DNA of 64,000 bases from assembly GCA_937934165.1 (NCBI GenBank), contig CALGZX010000018.1:4038-68037 (forward strand), given 5' to 3'. The notes under the pieces are model-generated. The model made no database searches, was not told the origin of the DNA, and was given only the letters and a program-made list of their open reading frames with translations. Below, piece after piece: positions 33,001 to 41,973 of the stretch. The DNA is from an uncultured Collinsella sp. GTDB lineage: Bacteria; Actinomycetota; Coriobacteriia; Coriobacteriales; Coriobacteriaceae. The position numbers were made by a program, and so were the translations under genes. The stretch's first letter is position 1. Every line of letters starts with the position of its first letter.

Positions 33001-34167
33001 ATGTTCGAGAAGAGTGTCGAGGAGCTCACCGAGCTCGGCGCCCAGATCACCACTGCCGAGATTGCTCAGCAGGCCGAGCTTTGGCGTGATACGCTCAACA
33101 TCTATCGCGAGAACAAGGAGGCCATCGAGGCCTTCCTGGCCGAGGCTCGCGCTATGGGCGAGGGCCGTCTGTCCGTTGTCTTCACCGGTGCCGGTACATC
33201 CGACTACGTTGGCGATACCTGCGCCCCGTACCTGCGTCACGCTGGCAACACTGATCTCTACGACTTTAAGCCCATCGCCACGACCGACATCGTGAGCGCC
33301 CCGCGCGACTTCCTGCGCGCCGAGGATCCCACGCTCGTGGTTTCCTTTGCCCGCTCTGGCAACAGCCCCGAGAGCCTTGCCGCCGTTGCCGTTGCCAAGG
33401 AGCTCGTCCACAACGTCAAGTTCCTCAACATCACCTGCGCTCCCGAGGGCAAGCTCGCCGTCGAGTCTGCCGATGATCCCAATGCGCTGACGCTGCTCAT
33501 CCCGCGCGCCAACGACAAGGGCTTCGCCATGACCGGTTCTTATTCCTGCATGACCCTGCTCTCCACCCTTATTTTCGACACTGCCTCTGACGAGCAGAAG
33601 GCCGAGTGGGTCGAGACCATCGCCAAGATGGGCGAGGAGGTCATCTCCCGTGAGCCCGAGATCGCCGATTACCTGGCTGGCGACTTCAACCGCGTGACCT
33701 ACTTGGGTTCTGGCTCCTTCGGTGGCCTTGCCCAGGAGAGCCAGCTCAAGATCCTCGAGCTCGCTCACGGTCTGGTCGCTACCTCCTACGACACCTCCAT
33801 GGGCTATCGTCACGGACCTAAGTCCTTCGTCGACGATAAGACGCTCGTCTTCGTGTTCGTCAACAACGACGCCTACACCCGTCAGTACGACATCGACATC
33901 CTCAACGAGATCGGTGGCGACGAGATCGCTCAGCACACCATCGCCGTTCAGCAGGAAGGTGCTACCGTCTATGAGGGTGAGTCCTTCACCTTTAAGGGCT
34001 ACGAGGCACTTCCCGAGGGCTACCTTGCTCTGCCGTTCGTGATGTTTGCTCAGGCTATCAGCCTGCTCAACTCCGTGCGCGTGGGCAACACGCCCGATAC
34101 GCCGAGCCCCACCGGCACGGTCAACCGCGTGGTTAAGGGCGTGACGATTCACCCCTTCACCGCTTAA
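33001..34167 (+). CDS. agaS: SIS-domain amino-sugar phosphate deaminase/isomerase AgaS
   Basis: Likely converts galactosamine-6-phosphate to tagatose-6-phosphate with release of ammonia. Two SIS domains are visible: VVFTGAGTSDYVGD with SFARSGNSPESLAAV (first), and TYLGSGSFGGLAQE with GYRHGPKSFVDD (second). The length of 388 aa matches AgaS proteins. AGAGAGG precedes the ATG. It is followed by a terminator and then nagA. With the PTS and the LacC kinase it completes a route from GalNAc to tagatose-1,6-bisphosphate. Confidence 0.9.
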   Translation: MFEKSVEELTELGAQITTAEIAQQAELWRDTLNIYRENKEAIEAFLAEARAMGEGRLSVVFTGAGTSDYVGDTCAPYLRHAGNTDLYDFKPIATTDIVSAPRDFLRAEDPTLVVSFARSGNSPESLAAVAVAKELVHNVKFLNITCAPEGKLAVESADDPNALTLLIPRANDKGFAMTGSYSCMTLLSTLIFDTASDEQKAEWVETIAKMGEEVISREPEIADYLAGDFNRVTYLGSGSFGGLAQESQLKILELAHGLVATSYDTSMGYRHGPKSFVDDKTLVFVFVNNDAYTRQYDIDILNEIGGDEIAQHTIAVQQEGATVYEGESFTFKGYEALPEGYLALPFVMFAQAISLLNSVRVGNTPDTPSPTGTVNRVVKGVTIHPFTA

Positions 34168-34185
34168 TCGCGTCCCCCTGTAAGG

Positions 34186-34222
34186 GCGCCCGTCCGCTCA
34201 TAACGGCGGGCGGGCGCTTTTT
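34186..34222 (+). terminator. Intrinsic terminator of agaS
   Basis: GCGCCCGTCCGC pairs with GCGGGCGGGCGC (one G-U), followed by TTTTTGTTTTT. Confidence 0.9.
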
Positions 34223-34286
34223 GTTTTTACATGGACCGGGTATAAGTATCACCACGGTCAACTGCTTCAAGAAGCAAGGAGTGCAT

Positions 34287-35456
34287 ATGAGCACATACGC
34301 AATTAAGGCTGACAAGTTCTTCTTGCCGGCAGGCCCGCAACTGGGCGGCTATCTTATGGTCGAGGACGGCGTCTTTGGCGCCTGGCAGGCCGACGAGCCC
34401 TCTTGCGAGATTAAGGACTACACGGGATCGTGGATCGCACCGGGTATGGTCGATACTCACATCCATGGCTTCTACAACCACTCAACTACCGATAACGATC
34501 CCGAGGGCATCGATATCAGCTCAACCGAGCTCGCCCGTCGCGGCACCACCAGCTGGCTGCCCACGACGTTCACCGATGGCGTCGAGCAGATCAAGGACGC
34601 CTGCGCCGCTATCGCCAAGGCGGACGAGGGCCGCGGCCCCGACTTCTGCGGTGCTCGCATTCAGGGCATCTACCTGGAGGGCCCCTTCTTTACCATGAAG
34701 CACGTGGGCGCGCAGAACCCCGCTTATCTTATCGATCCCTCCGAGGAGGTCTTCGATCAGTGGCAGGAGGCTGCGGGTGGTCGCATCGTTAAGAGCGCCA
34801 TGGCGGCCGAGCGCGACGGTGCCGCTGCTTATGCGGCTGCTCTGAACGCCAAGGGTGTGGTGACCAGCATCGGTCACTCCGACGCCACCTACGATGAGTG
34901 CATCGCCGCCATCAACGCCGGTGCCAGCTGCTTTACGCATACCTATAACGGTCAGCGCGGCCTGCATCACCGTGAGCCCGGTGTCGTGGGCGCTGCCATG
35001 TCCACGCCCGAGACCTACGCCGAGATCATCTGTGACGGCAAGCACGTAAACCCTGCCGCCATCAAGGCACTGCTGCAGGCAAAGGGCTGGCAGCACACGG
35101 TGCTCATCACCGACTGCCTGGGTTGCGGCGGCATGCCCGAGGGCAGCTACACCAGTGGTGGCATGGACGTCATCATGAAGGACAACCTGTGCTGGCTCGC
35201 TGACGGCAAGAGCATTGCCGGCTCGGTGCTCACGCTTGCCCAGGGCGTCAAGAACATCGTCGACTGGGGCATCGCCAGCGCCGATATCGCCATTCGCATG
35301 GCAACCGAGGTGCCGGCACGCTCCGCGCACATCGAGGATAAGTGCGGCAGCATCATGCCGGGTCGCGACGCCGACTTTGTCGTGTTCGACCATGAGCTCA
35401 CCCTCGTCGAGACGTATGTTGGCGGCCAGAGCGTCGGCAACGCCTTTACCGAGTAG
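34287..35456 (+). CDS. nagA: N-acetylglucosamine/galactosamine-6-phosphate deacetylase
   Basis: Amidohydrolase that removes the acetyl group from GalNAc-6-P or GlcNAc-6-P before AgaS acts. The metal-binding HxH is H58/H60 in MVDTHIHGFYNH. LEGPFF (about 130), SIGHSDATYDE and CFTHTYNGQRGLHHREPG provide further ligands, and LITDCLGCGGMPEG carries the catalytic Asp. ATG 34287 with AAGGAG at proper distance is chosen over the longer frame from 34221. 389 aa. The 3' end was once duplicated: a remnant with near-identical last 40 codons is at 38187-38315. Confidence 0.93.
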   Translation: MSTYAIKADKFFLPAGPQLGGYLMVEDGVFGAWQADEPSCEIKDYTGSWIAPGMVDTHIHGFYNHSTTDNDPEGIDISSTELARRGTTSWLPTTFTDGVEQIKDACAAIAKADEGRGPDFCGARIQGIYLEGPFFTMKHVGAQNPAYLIDPSEEVFDQWQEAAGGRIVKSAMAAERDGAAAYAAALNAKGVVTSIGHSDATYDECIAAINAGASCFTHTYNGQRGLHHREPGVVGAAMSTPETYAEIICDGKHVNPAAIKALLQAKGWQHTVLITDCLGCGGMPEGSYTSGGMDVIMKDNLCWLADGKSIAGSVLTLAQGVKNIVDWGIASADIAIRMATEVPARSAHIEDKCGSIMPGRDADFVVFDHELTLVETYVGGQSVGNAFTE

Positions 35457-35531
35457 CGATAGAAAAAGACGGCGGGCCCGAATCTGCTCGGACCCGCCGT
35501 ATGGGTTAAACGCTCAAAAGCACCTTCACAG

Positions 35532-36116
35532 TTACAGCTTGTTAGCGATCTTCTTTGCCGTGCGCTTGACGCCGGCCACAAGACCTCCCGCAGGATGCTC
35601 CTTTTCGTAGGCTAGACGCTTCTCACGCTTGGCGTACTCTTCGACGATGATGTCGCCATACTCGTCTTCGATCTTGTCGAAGAAGTCGACGGCGCCCTTA
35701 ATTTCCTCGGCGGTCGGGTGTCCCTTTTGGACACCGCCGGCGAGCTTGAACGGCCCCCACGTATCAAAGCCGGGGCAGCCGTAGACACCCATAAAGATGG
35801 CCTGCCTCATGCGGCAGATGCCATCGATATCCTTGCCGTACCACTTGTTTTTGCCACCGTAGGTCATAAGGCCAAACACCTTGTCCTGCGGCTGCAGCAC
35901 GTTCGTGAGCACGCGTGCCATGTCCTTGTCGATCTCGGAGTAATAAATGCCCGTGGCGACGCCGATCAGATGGTATTCGTGCAGGTCGGGGTACTCGTTT
36001 TTACCGAGCGCCTTGACGTCGAGGGTATCGATCTCGGGGTGTGCCTCGACGATGGCGTCCACGAGCTTTTTGGTATTGCCGTGATGGCGCGAGGCGTAGA
36101 GGATGATGGTTCGCAT
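35532..36116 (-). CDS. Flavodoxin-family protein
   Basis: 194 aa. The FMN-phosphate loop is IILYASRHHGNTKKLVDAI at the N-terminus; GIYYSEIDKDMARVL and FGLMTYGGKNKWYG follow as further flavin-contact segments. The C-terminal 40 residues are basic. The start at 36116 (MRTIILYAS) fits the fold; the frame continues upstream without a fold match. AAAGG lies 8 bp before it. It is transcribed against nagA and divergent from the mutarotase pseudogene. The electron donor and acceptor are unknown. Confidence 0.88.
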   Translation of the reverse strand: MRTIILYASRHHGNTKKLVDAIVEAHPEIDTLDVKALGKNEYPDLHEYHLIGVATGIYYSEIDKDMARVLTNVLQPQDKVFGLMTYGGKNKWYGKDIDGICRMRQAIFMGVYGCPGFDTWGPFKLAGGVQKGHPTAEEIKGAVDFFDKIEDEYGDIIVEEYAKREKRLAYEKEHPAGGLVAGVKRTAKKIANKL

Positions 36117-36272
36117 AAGAAGGCCTTTCAGCTGTAATTGCATCAATGTCTGTATGGTACCCCGTTGCATGGCTGGGATACCGGACGTATCGATGAACGT
36201 GCGGGTTTGTCCTTTGGTCAGGGCCGAGACGGGTTCTTGCGAGCAAAAAGCAGTTGTTCGAAAGGATGGATA

Positions 36273-37155
36273 ATGGAATACGCTCTTTCCAACGATTCGA
36301 TTTCTATCAAGGTTTCCACGGCCGGCGGCTCGTTTACCTCGATTGAGGCTGACGGACGCGAGTACTTGTGGCAGGGCGATCCCGCCGTGTGGTCCGGCCA
36401 GGCACCGATTTTGCTTCCCGATTTGCGGAGGCTTGCGCGACAACAGCGCCATGACATTTGCCGGGCATCATGTAAAGCTCGCTCGCCACGGGTTTGCGCG
36501 CAAACAGGAGTGGAAGCTGTTGAGCCAAGGCGAGAACGAGCTGGCGATGTGCCTGGCTTCGGAGGATAACGCCGCATTGCTGAGTGATTATCCGTATCCG
36601 TTTAAGCTTGTCGCTCGTTATGCGCTCGAGGATACCGCCGTGCGCGTTTCCTATGAGGTGACCAACGAGGGAACCGAGGACATGCCGTTCTTTATCGGCG
36701 GTCATCCCGGCTTCAGGTGTCCGCTCGATGAGGGCGAGGCCTATACGGACTACGAGCTGCGCTTTGAGAAAGACGAGGCTGCGGAGCTTTGCACCGCCGT
36801 GCCCTCGACCGGATTGATTGACGTGGCAAACCGTTCCAAGAACCCCATGGTGGGAAAGACGCTGCCCCTGTCGCACGAGCTCTTCGATTTTGCGGAGACC
36901 ATCTTTGACGTGCTCGAGAGCCGCCAGGTCACGCTGTCTAAGAAGGGGGAGGACAAGGGCGTTCGCCTGAGCTTCGAGGGCTTCCCGTATCTCATTGTGT
37001 GGAGTAAGCCCGAGGGCGATTTTGTGGCAGTTGAGCCTTGGGGCGGCCTCTCGACCTGCTCCGATGAGGACGACGTACTTGAGCATAAGCGCGGCTGCCT
37101 TGTCGCCAAGCCCAAGGAGACCATCGTCCGCTCGTTCACGATTGAGATTCTGTAA
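36273..37155 (+). pseudogene. Galactose mutarotase-like (aldose 1-epimerase family) gene, frameshifted
   Basis: Reads MEYALSNDSISIKVSTAGG to about residue 46 in one frame and then resumes in the +1-shifted frame from FPICGGLRD to EIEIL-type end at 37155. Compared with the intact paralogue at 60329, ATTTG has become ATTTTG at 36408-36413, one extra T in a run. Everything downstream is intact and highly similar, so the lesion is recent or a sequencing error. The gene lies directly before a LacC-type kinase, as the intact copy does. GAAAGGA precedes ATG 36273. The enzyme would interconvert anomers of a hexose (phosphate). Confidence 0.88.
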
Positions 37156-37214
37156 TTCCGTTTTGTCGACTCGTATCGCGAGGCATAAGGAGCCTGCGAG
37201 ATAAGGAGCTAAAA

Positions 37215-38150
37215 ATGATCCTCACCGTTACGATGAACCCGTCTGTCGATACGCGCTATCAGCTCGATGAGCTCATTATCGACGACGTCAACCGCGTGAC
37301 GCCCGAAAAGACCGCCGGCGGCAAGGGCCTCAACGTGGCCCGTGTGCTGGGTCAGCTGGGCGACGACGTTGTGGCAACCGGTCTACTCGGCGGCCACATG
37401 GGCGCCTACATGGCTGAGCTCATGGACGCCAACGGTATTAACAACGACTTTGTGCCCATCAAGGGCGAGACTCGAATTTGCCTCAACATTCTCCACGCCG
37501 GCAACCAGACCGAGCTGCTCGAGAGCGGCCCGACAATTGCCCCCGAGGAGCTCGATGCCTTTACCGCCAAATTTACTGAGCTTGCGGGCAAGGCCGACGT
37601 TGTCACCATTTCGGGTTCTCTGCCCCGCGGTGTCGAGGCAGACTACTATGCCAAGATCACGGGCATTGCCGAGAACGCCGGCGCCAAGGTGCTGCTCGAT
37701 ACCTCGGGCGCTTCGCTCGAGGCCGCCCTTAAGTCCGAAATTAAGCCCGAGCTGGTCAAGCCTAACCTGACCGAGATCAACGGCCTTCTGGGCACGAGCT
37801 TTACCACCGACGATGTGGACGAGCTCCGTGCCGCGCTCGCCTCTGACGCCCGTTTCTCCGATATCCCCTGGGTCGTCGTATCCATGGGCGCTGCCGGCTC
37901 CGTTGGCTTCCACAATGGCCGTGCGTTCCGCGCAAAGACGCCCGATATCCCTGCCGTTAACGCCACGGGCTCTGGTGACTCCACTATCGCAGGCTTCGCA
38001 CATGCCATCGCTGCTGGCGCAGACGACGAGACGGTGCTGCGTACCGCCAACACCTGCGGCAAGCTCAACGCCATGGATCCCATGACCGGCCATCTGGTCA
38101 TGGACCGTTGGGACGAGGTCTACAACGGCGTTGTCGTGACTGAGCTGTAA
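37215..38150 (+). CDS. lacC: Tagatose-6-phosphate kinase / 1-phosphofructokinase family (LacC-type), copy 1
   Basis: PfkB-family sugar-phosphate kinase. The N-terminus MILTVTMNPSVDTRYQLD and TPEKTAGGKGLNVARVL are typical of LacC/FruK, and the catalytic motif is NATGSGDSTIAGFAHA with the general base Asp (about D257). 311 aa. With AgaS upstream it would phosphorylate tagatose-6-phosphate. A second copy at 61267 is very similar along its length. The start follows AAGGAGC. Whether it prefers tagatose-6-P or fructose-1-P cannot be decided from sequence alone. Confidence 0.88.
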   Translation: MILTVTMNPSVDTRYQLDELIIDDVNRVTPEKTAGGKGLNVARVLGQLGDDVVATGLLGGHMGAYMAELMDANGINNDFVPIKGETRICLNILHAGNQTELLESGPTIAPEELDAFTAKFTELAGKADVVTISGSLPRGVEADYYAKITGIAENAGAKVLLDTSGASLEAALKSEIKPELVKPNLTEINGLLGTSFTTDDVDELRAALASDARFSDIPWVVVSMGAAGSVGFHNGRAFRAKTPDIPAVNATGSGDSTIAGFAHAIAAGADDETVLRTANTCGKLNAMDPMTGHLVMDRWDEVYNGVVVTEL

Positions 38151-38186
38151 GAGTTTGGGAGACGGCTCCGGCATCGCTTGCTAGCT

Positions 38187-38315
38187 CATGTTGACGACAA
38201 GTGCGGTAGCATTATGCCGGGGCGCGACGCCGACTTTGTCGTGTTCAATCCCGACCTTACCCTGGTCGAGACGTATGTGGGTGGCAACAGCGTCGGTAAC
38301 GCGTTTATCGAGTAG
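38187..38315 (+). pseudogene. 3' remnant of a second nagA gene
   Basis: In one frame the DNA encodes about 42 residues (DDKCGSIMPGRDADFVVF, then LTLVETYVGG and SVGNAF, stop at 38315) that match the last 42 residues of NagA (34287-35456) with few changes. There is no start or upstream part; only the C-terminal end survives. It marks a past nagA-lacC duplication and deletion between the LacC kinase and yhcH. Confidence 0.85.
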
Positions 38316-38347
38316 CCGCCAAAGGAACGATCCGAGAGGGGATTTAG

Positions 38348-38821
38348 ATGATTTACGGTGCACTGGGCGATATCGAGGAGTACCGCGGAATGCTCAAGGG
38401 CCTCGACGTGCTGATTGATTGGCTCGAGGAGAACGATCCGGCGGAGCTCGAGGTCGGCAGCCATCCGATTCTGGGCGACAAGGTCTTTGCGAACGTCATG
38501 GCTCCCACGACTCGTCCCGAGGCCGAGGCTCACTACGAGACGCATCAGCGCTATCACGACCTGCAGATCGACATTGAGGGTCGCGAGGCCTTTAAGGTTG
38601 CCACGGGCAGTCTGACGCTGGTCCAGGAGTTTGACGAGAAGGACGACTACGATCTGGTCGATTCCGACGCCTCGATCGCCGGCGATCTTGCTGACGACAA
38701 GTTTGCACTGTTCGTTGCCGGCGAGCCTCACATGCCCACACTCGAGTTCCCGGGCGATGGCGCGCAGCCGGTCAAGAAGATCTGCTTTAAGCTGCTTGCC
38801 GACGCTTACTGGGAGGAGTAA
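38348..38821 (+). CDS. YhcH/YjgK/YiaL family (DUF386) protein
   Basis: 157 aa of the cupin-fold DUF386 family linked to sugar and sialic-acid catabolism (YhcH, EbgC). Typical blocks are ANVMAPTTRPEAEAHYETHQ, YHDLQIDIEGREAFKV and FALFVAGEPHMPTLEF; the His and Glu residues in these blocks probably bind a metal. AGAGGGG precedes the ATG. It is the last gene of the amino-sugar cluster, followed by a terminator. It may act as an anomerase or isomerase on a sugar intermediate (inference). Confidence 0.9.
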   Translation: MIYGALGDIEEYRGMLKGLDVLIDWLEENDPAELEVGSHPILGDKVFANVMAPTTRPEAEAHYETHQRYHDLQIDIEGREAFKVATGSLTLVQEFDEKDDYDLVDSDASIAGDLADDKFALFVAGEPHMPTLEFPGDGAQPVKKICFKLLADAYWEE

Positions 38822-38881
38822 CACGCTGTTCGTCTGAGCTGTTCGTATGCTGGCGTGATTCCATTGAGGGACGCGCTTGAG

Positions 38882-38935
38882 CCCCGTTAATCGCAGTTCC
38901 CTTGGGGATTGCGGTTGGCGGGGTTTCTGTTTTTG
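38882..38935 (+). terminator. Terminator of the amino-sugar cluster
   Basis: CCCCG, CGCA pair with TGCG and CGGGG in a bulged stem; TTTCTGTTTTT follows. Confidence 0.65.
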
Positions 38936-38993
38936 AATAGGGGAGCTGTCGACGCGGTGATGCTTGGGTTGGCGCATGCGCACTCAAAATCAG

Positions 38994-39021
38994 CAACAAA
39001 AAAGCCGCCCGAAGGCGGCTT
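38994..39021 (-). terminator. Terminator of the tRNA-Thr gene
   Basis: On the minus strand AGCCGCC-TTCG-GGCGGCT is followed by TTTTTTG. Confidence 0.9.
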
Positions 39022-39032
39022 ATCTTGTGCAA

Positions 39033-39108
39033 TGGAGCCAGCGACCGGGCTCGAACCGGTGACCCCCGCTTTACGAGAGCGGTGCTCTACCAACTGAGCT
39101 ACGCTGGC
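39033..39108 (-). tRNA. tRNA-Thr (anticodon CGU)
   Basis: Acceptor stem GCCAGCG/CGCTGGC, D-arm GTAGCTCAGTTGGTAGAGC, anticodon stem CCGCT/AGCGG with loop CTCGTAA (CGT at the anticodon, reading ACG), variable loop GGGTC, T-arm with GGTTCGAGCC, and an encoded 3' CCA. 76 nt. No attachment-site duplication was noticed beside it. Confidence 0.96.
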
Positions 39109-39265
39109 GGCCATGTGGTGACGCAACTGGGGCGTCAACGGCTGTCTATGATACGGGACATCGCAAATCCGCGCAAGTGTTCTGACGGCTTTTCTCACTT
39201 TAAATGCACTAATATTGGAGACGTGATGTCCCGCTCGTATGGGTCTCAAACAGAATGGGGCAGCC

Positions 39266-39745
39266 ATGGCTCAACCTAAGATCCTTCTCACGCGTATCGA
39301 TGACCGTTTCATTTACGGGCAAGACGTTGAGCTGTGGAACGAAGCCGTGGGTTCCAACCTTGTTTTAATCGTCAACGATGAGATCGCGGCGGATTCGCGC
39401 CAATGGGCACCCATGAGGGTGGCGGCGCCGGAAGGCGTTTGGACGCGGTTTTTCTCGGTGCAAAGGACCATCGACATCATTCATACCGCAACGCCGCGTC
39501 AATGGATTCTGATCATGGTAGACTCACCCGTCGATGCGCTCGCGTTGGTTAAGGGTGGTGTGCCAATAACCAAGATCAGCATCGGCCATATGCAAGCGGG
39601 GGAGGGCAAGCGCCCCATAACGCCCGCGGTTGCCGTGAGCGACGCAGACGTTGCTGCCCTCAAAGAACTGCAGGCGCTCGGCGTAGAGCTAGAAATCCGC
39701 TATCTCCCCAGCTCCAATCCCGATCCCATCCAACTAGTCATTTAG
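39266..39745 (+). CDS. Orphan PTS mannose-family EIIB with active-site His replaced by Tyr
   Basis: 159 aa, colinear with the EIIB at 29525. At the position of the phosphorylated histidine (H17 in RLVHGQV) this protein has Tyr: RIDDRFIYGQDVELW. The rest of the fold is conserved (TRFFSVQRTIDIIHTATPRQ, KGGVPITKISIGHMQAGEGK), with no frame damage. It stands alone without EIIA, EIIC or EIID genes. It therefore cannot work as a normal phosphocarrier; a regulatory or decoy role is possible. ATG 39266 is used; an in-frame ATG at 39239 has no ribosome site. Confidence 0.88.
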   Translation: MAQPKILLTRIDDRFIYGQDVELWNEAVGSNLVLIVNDEIAADSRQWAPMRVAAPEGVWTRFFSVQRTIDIIHTATPRQWILIMVDSPVDALALVKGGVPITKISIGHMQAGEGKRPITPAVAVSDADVAALKELQALGVELEIRYLPSSNPDPIQLVI

Positions 39746-39829
39746 GAACGTCCCCAATGACTAGGCAGCAAAACGCCCGTCGGCGGTGGTGCCGGCGGGC
39801 GCTGCTGTGCGATATGTCGCGTTATGGGC

Positions 39830-40882
39830 TTAGTGCCTCATAAAGTGGTATTCGATCACATTGCTGTAGGGGTGACCCGGGCCCACAATGCCCTGCGGGA
39901 ACAGCGGCTGGTGCGGCGTGTCGGGGTACATCTCTGCCTCGAGGGCAAAGCCGGCGCCCCAGCCATAGTTGGCATCGTCCTTGGCATGCTCGTCGCCCAG
40001 CCAGTTGCCGGTGTAGAGCTGCACGCCCGGGGCGGTGGTGTAGTAGTCCAGTTCGCGGCCGGTCCACATCTCCTCAACATGCATCGCGCGGCGCAGATTA
40101 CGGCCGTACTGATAGCCATCGATGCACAGACAGTGATCGTAGCCACGGGCCTGCTTAATCTGCGGATCGTCGGCCTCCATGCCAGGAGCGACGGGGCGCA
40201 GCTCGCGGAAGTCAAACGGCGTGCCCTCGACCGGAGCAATCTCGCCGGTGGGGATGTTCTGCTCGTTAATGGGCAGGTAGTGGGCAGCGTTGGCGACAAA
40301 GAAGTGCTCACAGTCCATGCCGGCGTTATGGCCGGCAAGGTTAAAGTACGTGTGGTTGGTCATGGACACGTAGGTGGCACGGTCGCTCTCGCAGCCATAC
40401 TCGATACGAAAGACGCCGGTGCGCGTCACGGTAAACACGGCTGTAAAGGTGCGGTTGCCGGGCAGGCCCAGCTCGCCATCCTCAAGCGAGGTGGTCATGC
40501 GCACGGCATTGTGGACCTCGTCGAGCTCAACATCCCATACGCGCTTGTGCAGGCCGTGCTCAAGATCGCTGTGCAGGTTGTTGACGCTTTCGTTGGCCGG
40601 CATATGCCAGTCCGTGCCGTCGATGGTGATTGTGGCGCCCGCGGTGCGGTTTGCCACGGGGCCGATGGTCGCGCCAAAGCAGGCGGGGTTGTCAAAGTAA
40701 TCCTCGAGCTTATCGAAGCCCAGCACCACATCGCGCACGTTGCCGGGAATGTCGGGCACATCGATACCCAGCACGGTGGCGCCATAGTCCATAATGCGAA
40801 CGCATATCTCGGGCCCGTTGAGGGTGTAACGATGAACGGGGGTACCGCACGGCGCGGTGCCGAAAAGCTCGGAAGTGATCAT
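39830..40882 (-). CDS. galM: Galactose mutarotase (aldose 1-epimerase)
   Basis: Interconverts alpha and beta anomers of galactose and other aldoses. The GalM signature residues are present: the first catalytic His region NNLHSDLEHGLHKRVW, the second in SMTNHTYFNLAG, and the C-terminal catalytic Glu region with PGVQLYTGNWL. 350 aa, standard length. The start at 40882 (MITSELFG) follows AGGAA; the frame extends upstream without homology. It is divergent from the DeoR regulator, consistent with galactose/lactose metabolism. Its terminator is CGCCCG/CGGGCG-TTTT at about 39770-39800. Confidence 0.93.
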   Translation of the reverse strand: MITSELFGTAPCGTPVHRYTLNGPEICVRIMDYGATVLGIDVPDIPGNVRDVVLGFDKLEDYFDNPACFGATIGPVANRTAGATITIDGTDWHMPANESVNNLHSDLEHGLHKRVWDVELDEVHNAVRMTTSLEDGELGLPGNRTFTAVFTVTRTGVFRIEYGCESDRATYVSMTNHTYFNLAGHNAGMDCEHFFVANAAHYLPINEQNIPTGEIAPVEGTPFDFRELRPVAPGMEADDPQIKQARGYDHCLCIDGYQYGRNLRRAMHVEEMWTGRELDYYTTAPGVQLYTGNWLGDEHAKDDANYGWGAGFALEAEMYPDTPHQPLFPQGIVGPGHPYSNVIEYHFMRH

Positions 40883-41035
40883 TTGGTTCCTAACATCGAG
40901 GTATTTCCGACAAACTGTAGCGCGAACAGGCGAGATTATCACTACACCCCACTAAAGCAGGGGGTATTTTTCTCAAAAAAGTGATGATTGGAGCTGTGCG
41001 GGCGTTCATTTTTGACGCGCGCGAGTCTGATACAA

Positions 41036-41058
41036 TTTGTTCGTTATTGTTTGAATGA
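41036..41058. promoter_or_regulatory. Candidate LacR (DeoR) site
   Basis: TTTGTTCGTTATTGTTTGAA lies before the deoR-family gene. Similar AT-rich strings occur before lacF (57046-57070, GTTTGAATGTTATTGTTTCT) and lacAB (58861-58930). They resemble the T-rich half-sites of LacR-type DeoR repressors. Confidence 0.35.
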
Positions 41059-41088
41059 TATGCACGCATAGAACGGCGAGGATTCATC

Positions 41089-41853
41089 GTGATTAAGGCA
41101 GAGCGACAGGATAAGGTTCGTCAGCTGCTCGAAGAGCAGGGCACGGTCTCGGTCAAGGAGATTTCGGATGCACTGGGTGTCTCGGATATGACGATTCGTC
41201 GTGACCTTGAGGAGCTTGCGAGCCTAGGCGAGATCGAGCGCGTGCACGGCGGCGCCCGCAGTGCACAGGGCCGTCCCCACGCTATGTTGCGCCACGAGTA
41301 TTCGCACAGCGAAAAGCGCACCAAGCATGCCGAGGAAAAGCTGCAGATCGCGCGCCGCGCTGTGGAGCTCATCGAGGAGGGCTCGACCATCTTTTTGGGC
41401 ACGGGCACTACGGTGGAGCAGATGGCCTCGATGCTGCCGGCGTTTCGCCTGCGCATCGTGACTAATTCGCTTTCGGTGTTTAACCTGCTCGAGGCGCGCG
41501 AAGACTGCGACCTGTGCCTCGTGGGCGGTATGTACCGTCGCCGCACCGCCGCTTTTGTGGGGCCAACGGCCGAGGATACTCTGCGTGCGCTGGGTATCGA
41601 TGCGGCGTTTATCGGCGCCAACGGCATTCTGGATGGCGACGTGTCTACGTCTAATATGGATGAGGGTCGTATCCAGCAGCTCGCCTTTAGCAAGGCCGAC
41701 TCGCGCTATCTGATCGCCGACTCCAGCAAGATCGGCAAGCGCGACTTCTACACCTTCTGTCGTCTGGACAATTTGGACGCCGTGGTGTGCGAGCCGAGTA
41801 TCGCCGCCGAGGATCGCGCCGCCATCGAGGAACACACACAGGTCATCTGCTAG
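41089..41853 (+). CDS. DeoR-family transcriptional regulator (LacR-like)
   Basis: An N-terminal helix-turn-helix (VSVKEISDALGVSDMTIRRD, about 20-40, with the DeoR signature VHGGA nearby) is followed by a sugar-phosphate-binding DeoRC domain (IFLGTGTTVEQMA, ADSSKIGKRDF). 254 aa is standard. It starts with GTG at 41089 after GAGGA. The position at the edge of the lactose region and between galM and lacG suggests that it is LacR, repressing the tagatose pathway unless tagatose-6-phosphate is present; this is inferred from context. Confidence 0.9.
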   Translation: MIKAERQDKVRQLLEEQGTVSVKEISDALGVSDMTIRRDLEELASLGEIERVHGGARSAQGRPHAMLRHEYSHSEKRTKHAEEKLQIARRAVELIEEGSTIFLGTGTTVEQMASMLPAFRLRIVTNSLSVFNLLEAREDCDLCLVGGMYRRRTAAFVGPTAEDTLRALGIDAAFIGANGILDGDVSTSNMDEGRIQQLAFSKADSRYLIADSSKIGKRDFYTFCRLDNLDAVVCEPSIAAEDRAAIEEHTQVIC

Positions 41854-41973
41854 CTAACGCTATGGGATTGCCAACAAGCGCTGCGGGAGGACTTTTGCCT
41901 CCTGTCATCGTGGGGAATCAGCGCGTCAGCGCTACGCGATATGACGCGCAAATGAGGACTCCACTATCAAATT

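Noticed and set aside
39033..39108. tRNA-Thr as an integration site
   Set aside because: No integrase gene and no second copy of the tRNA 3' end were seen around it.
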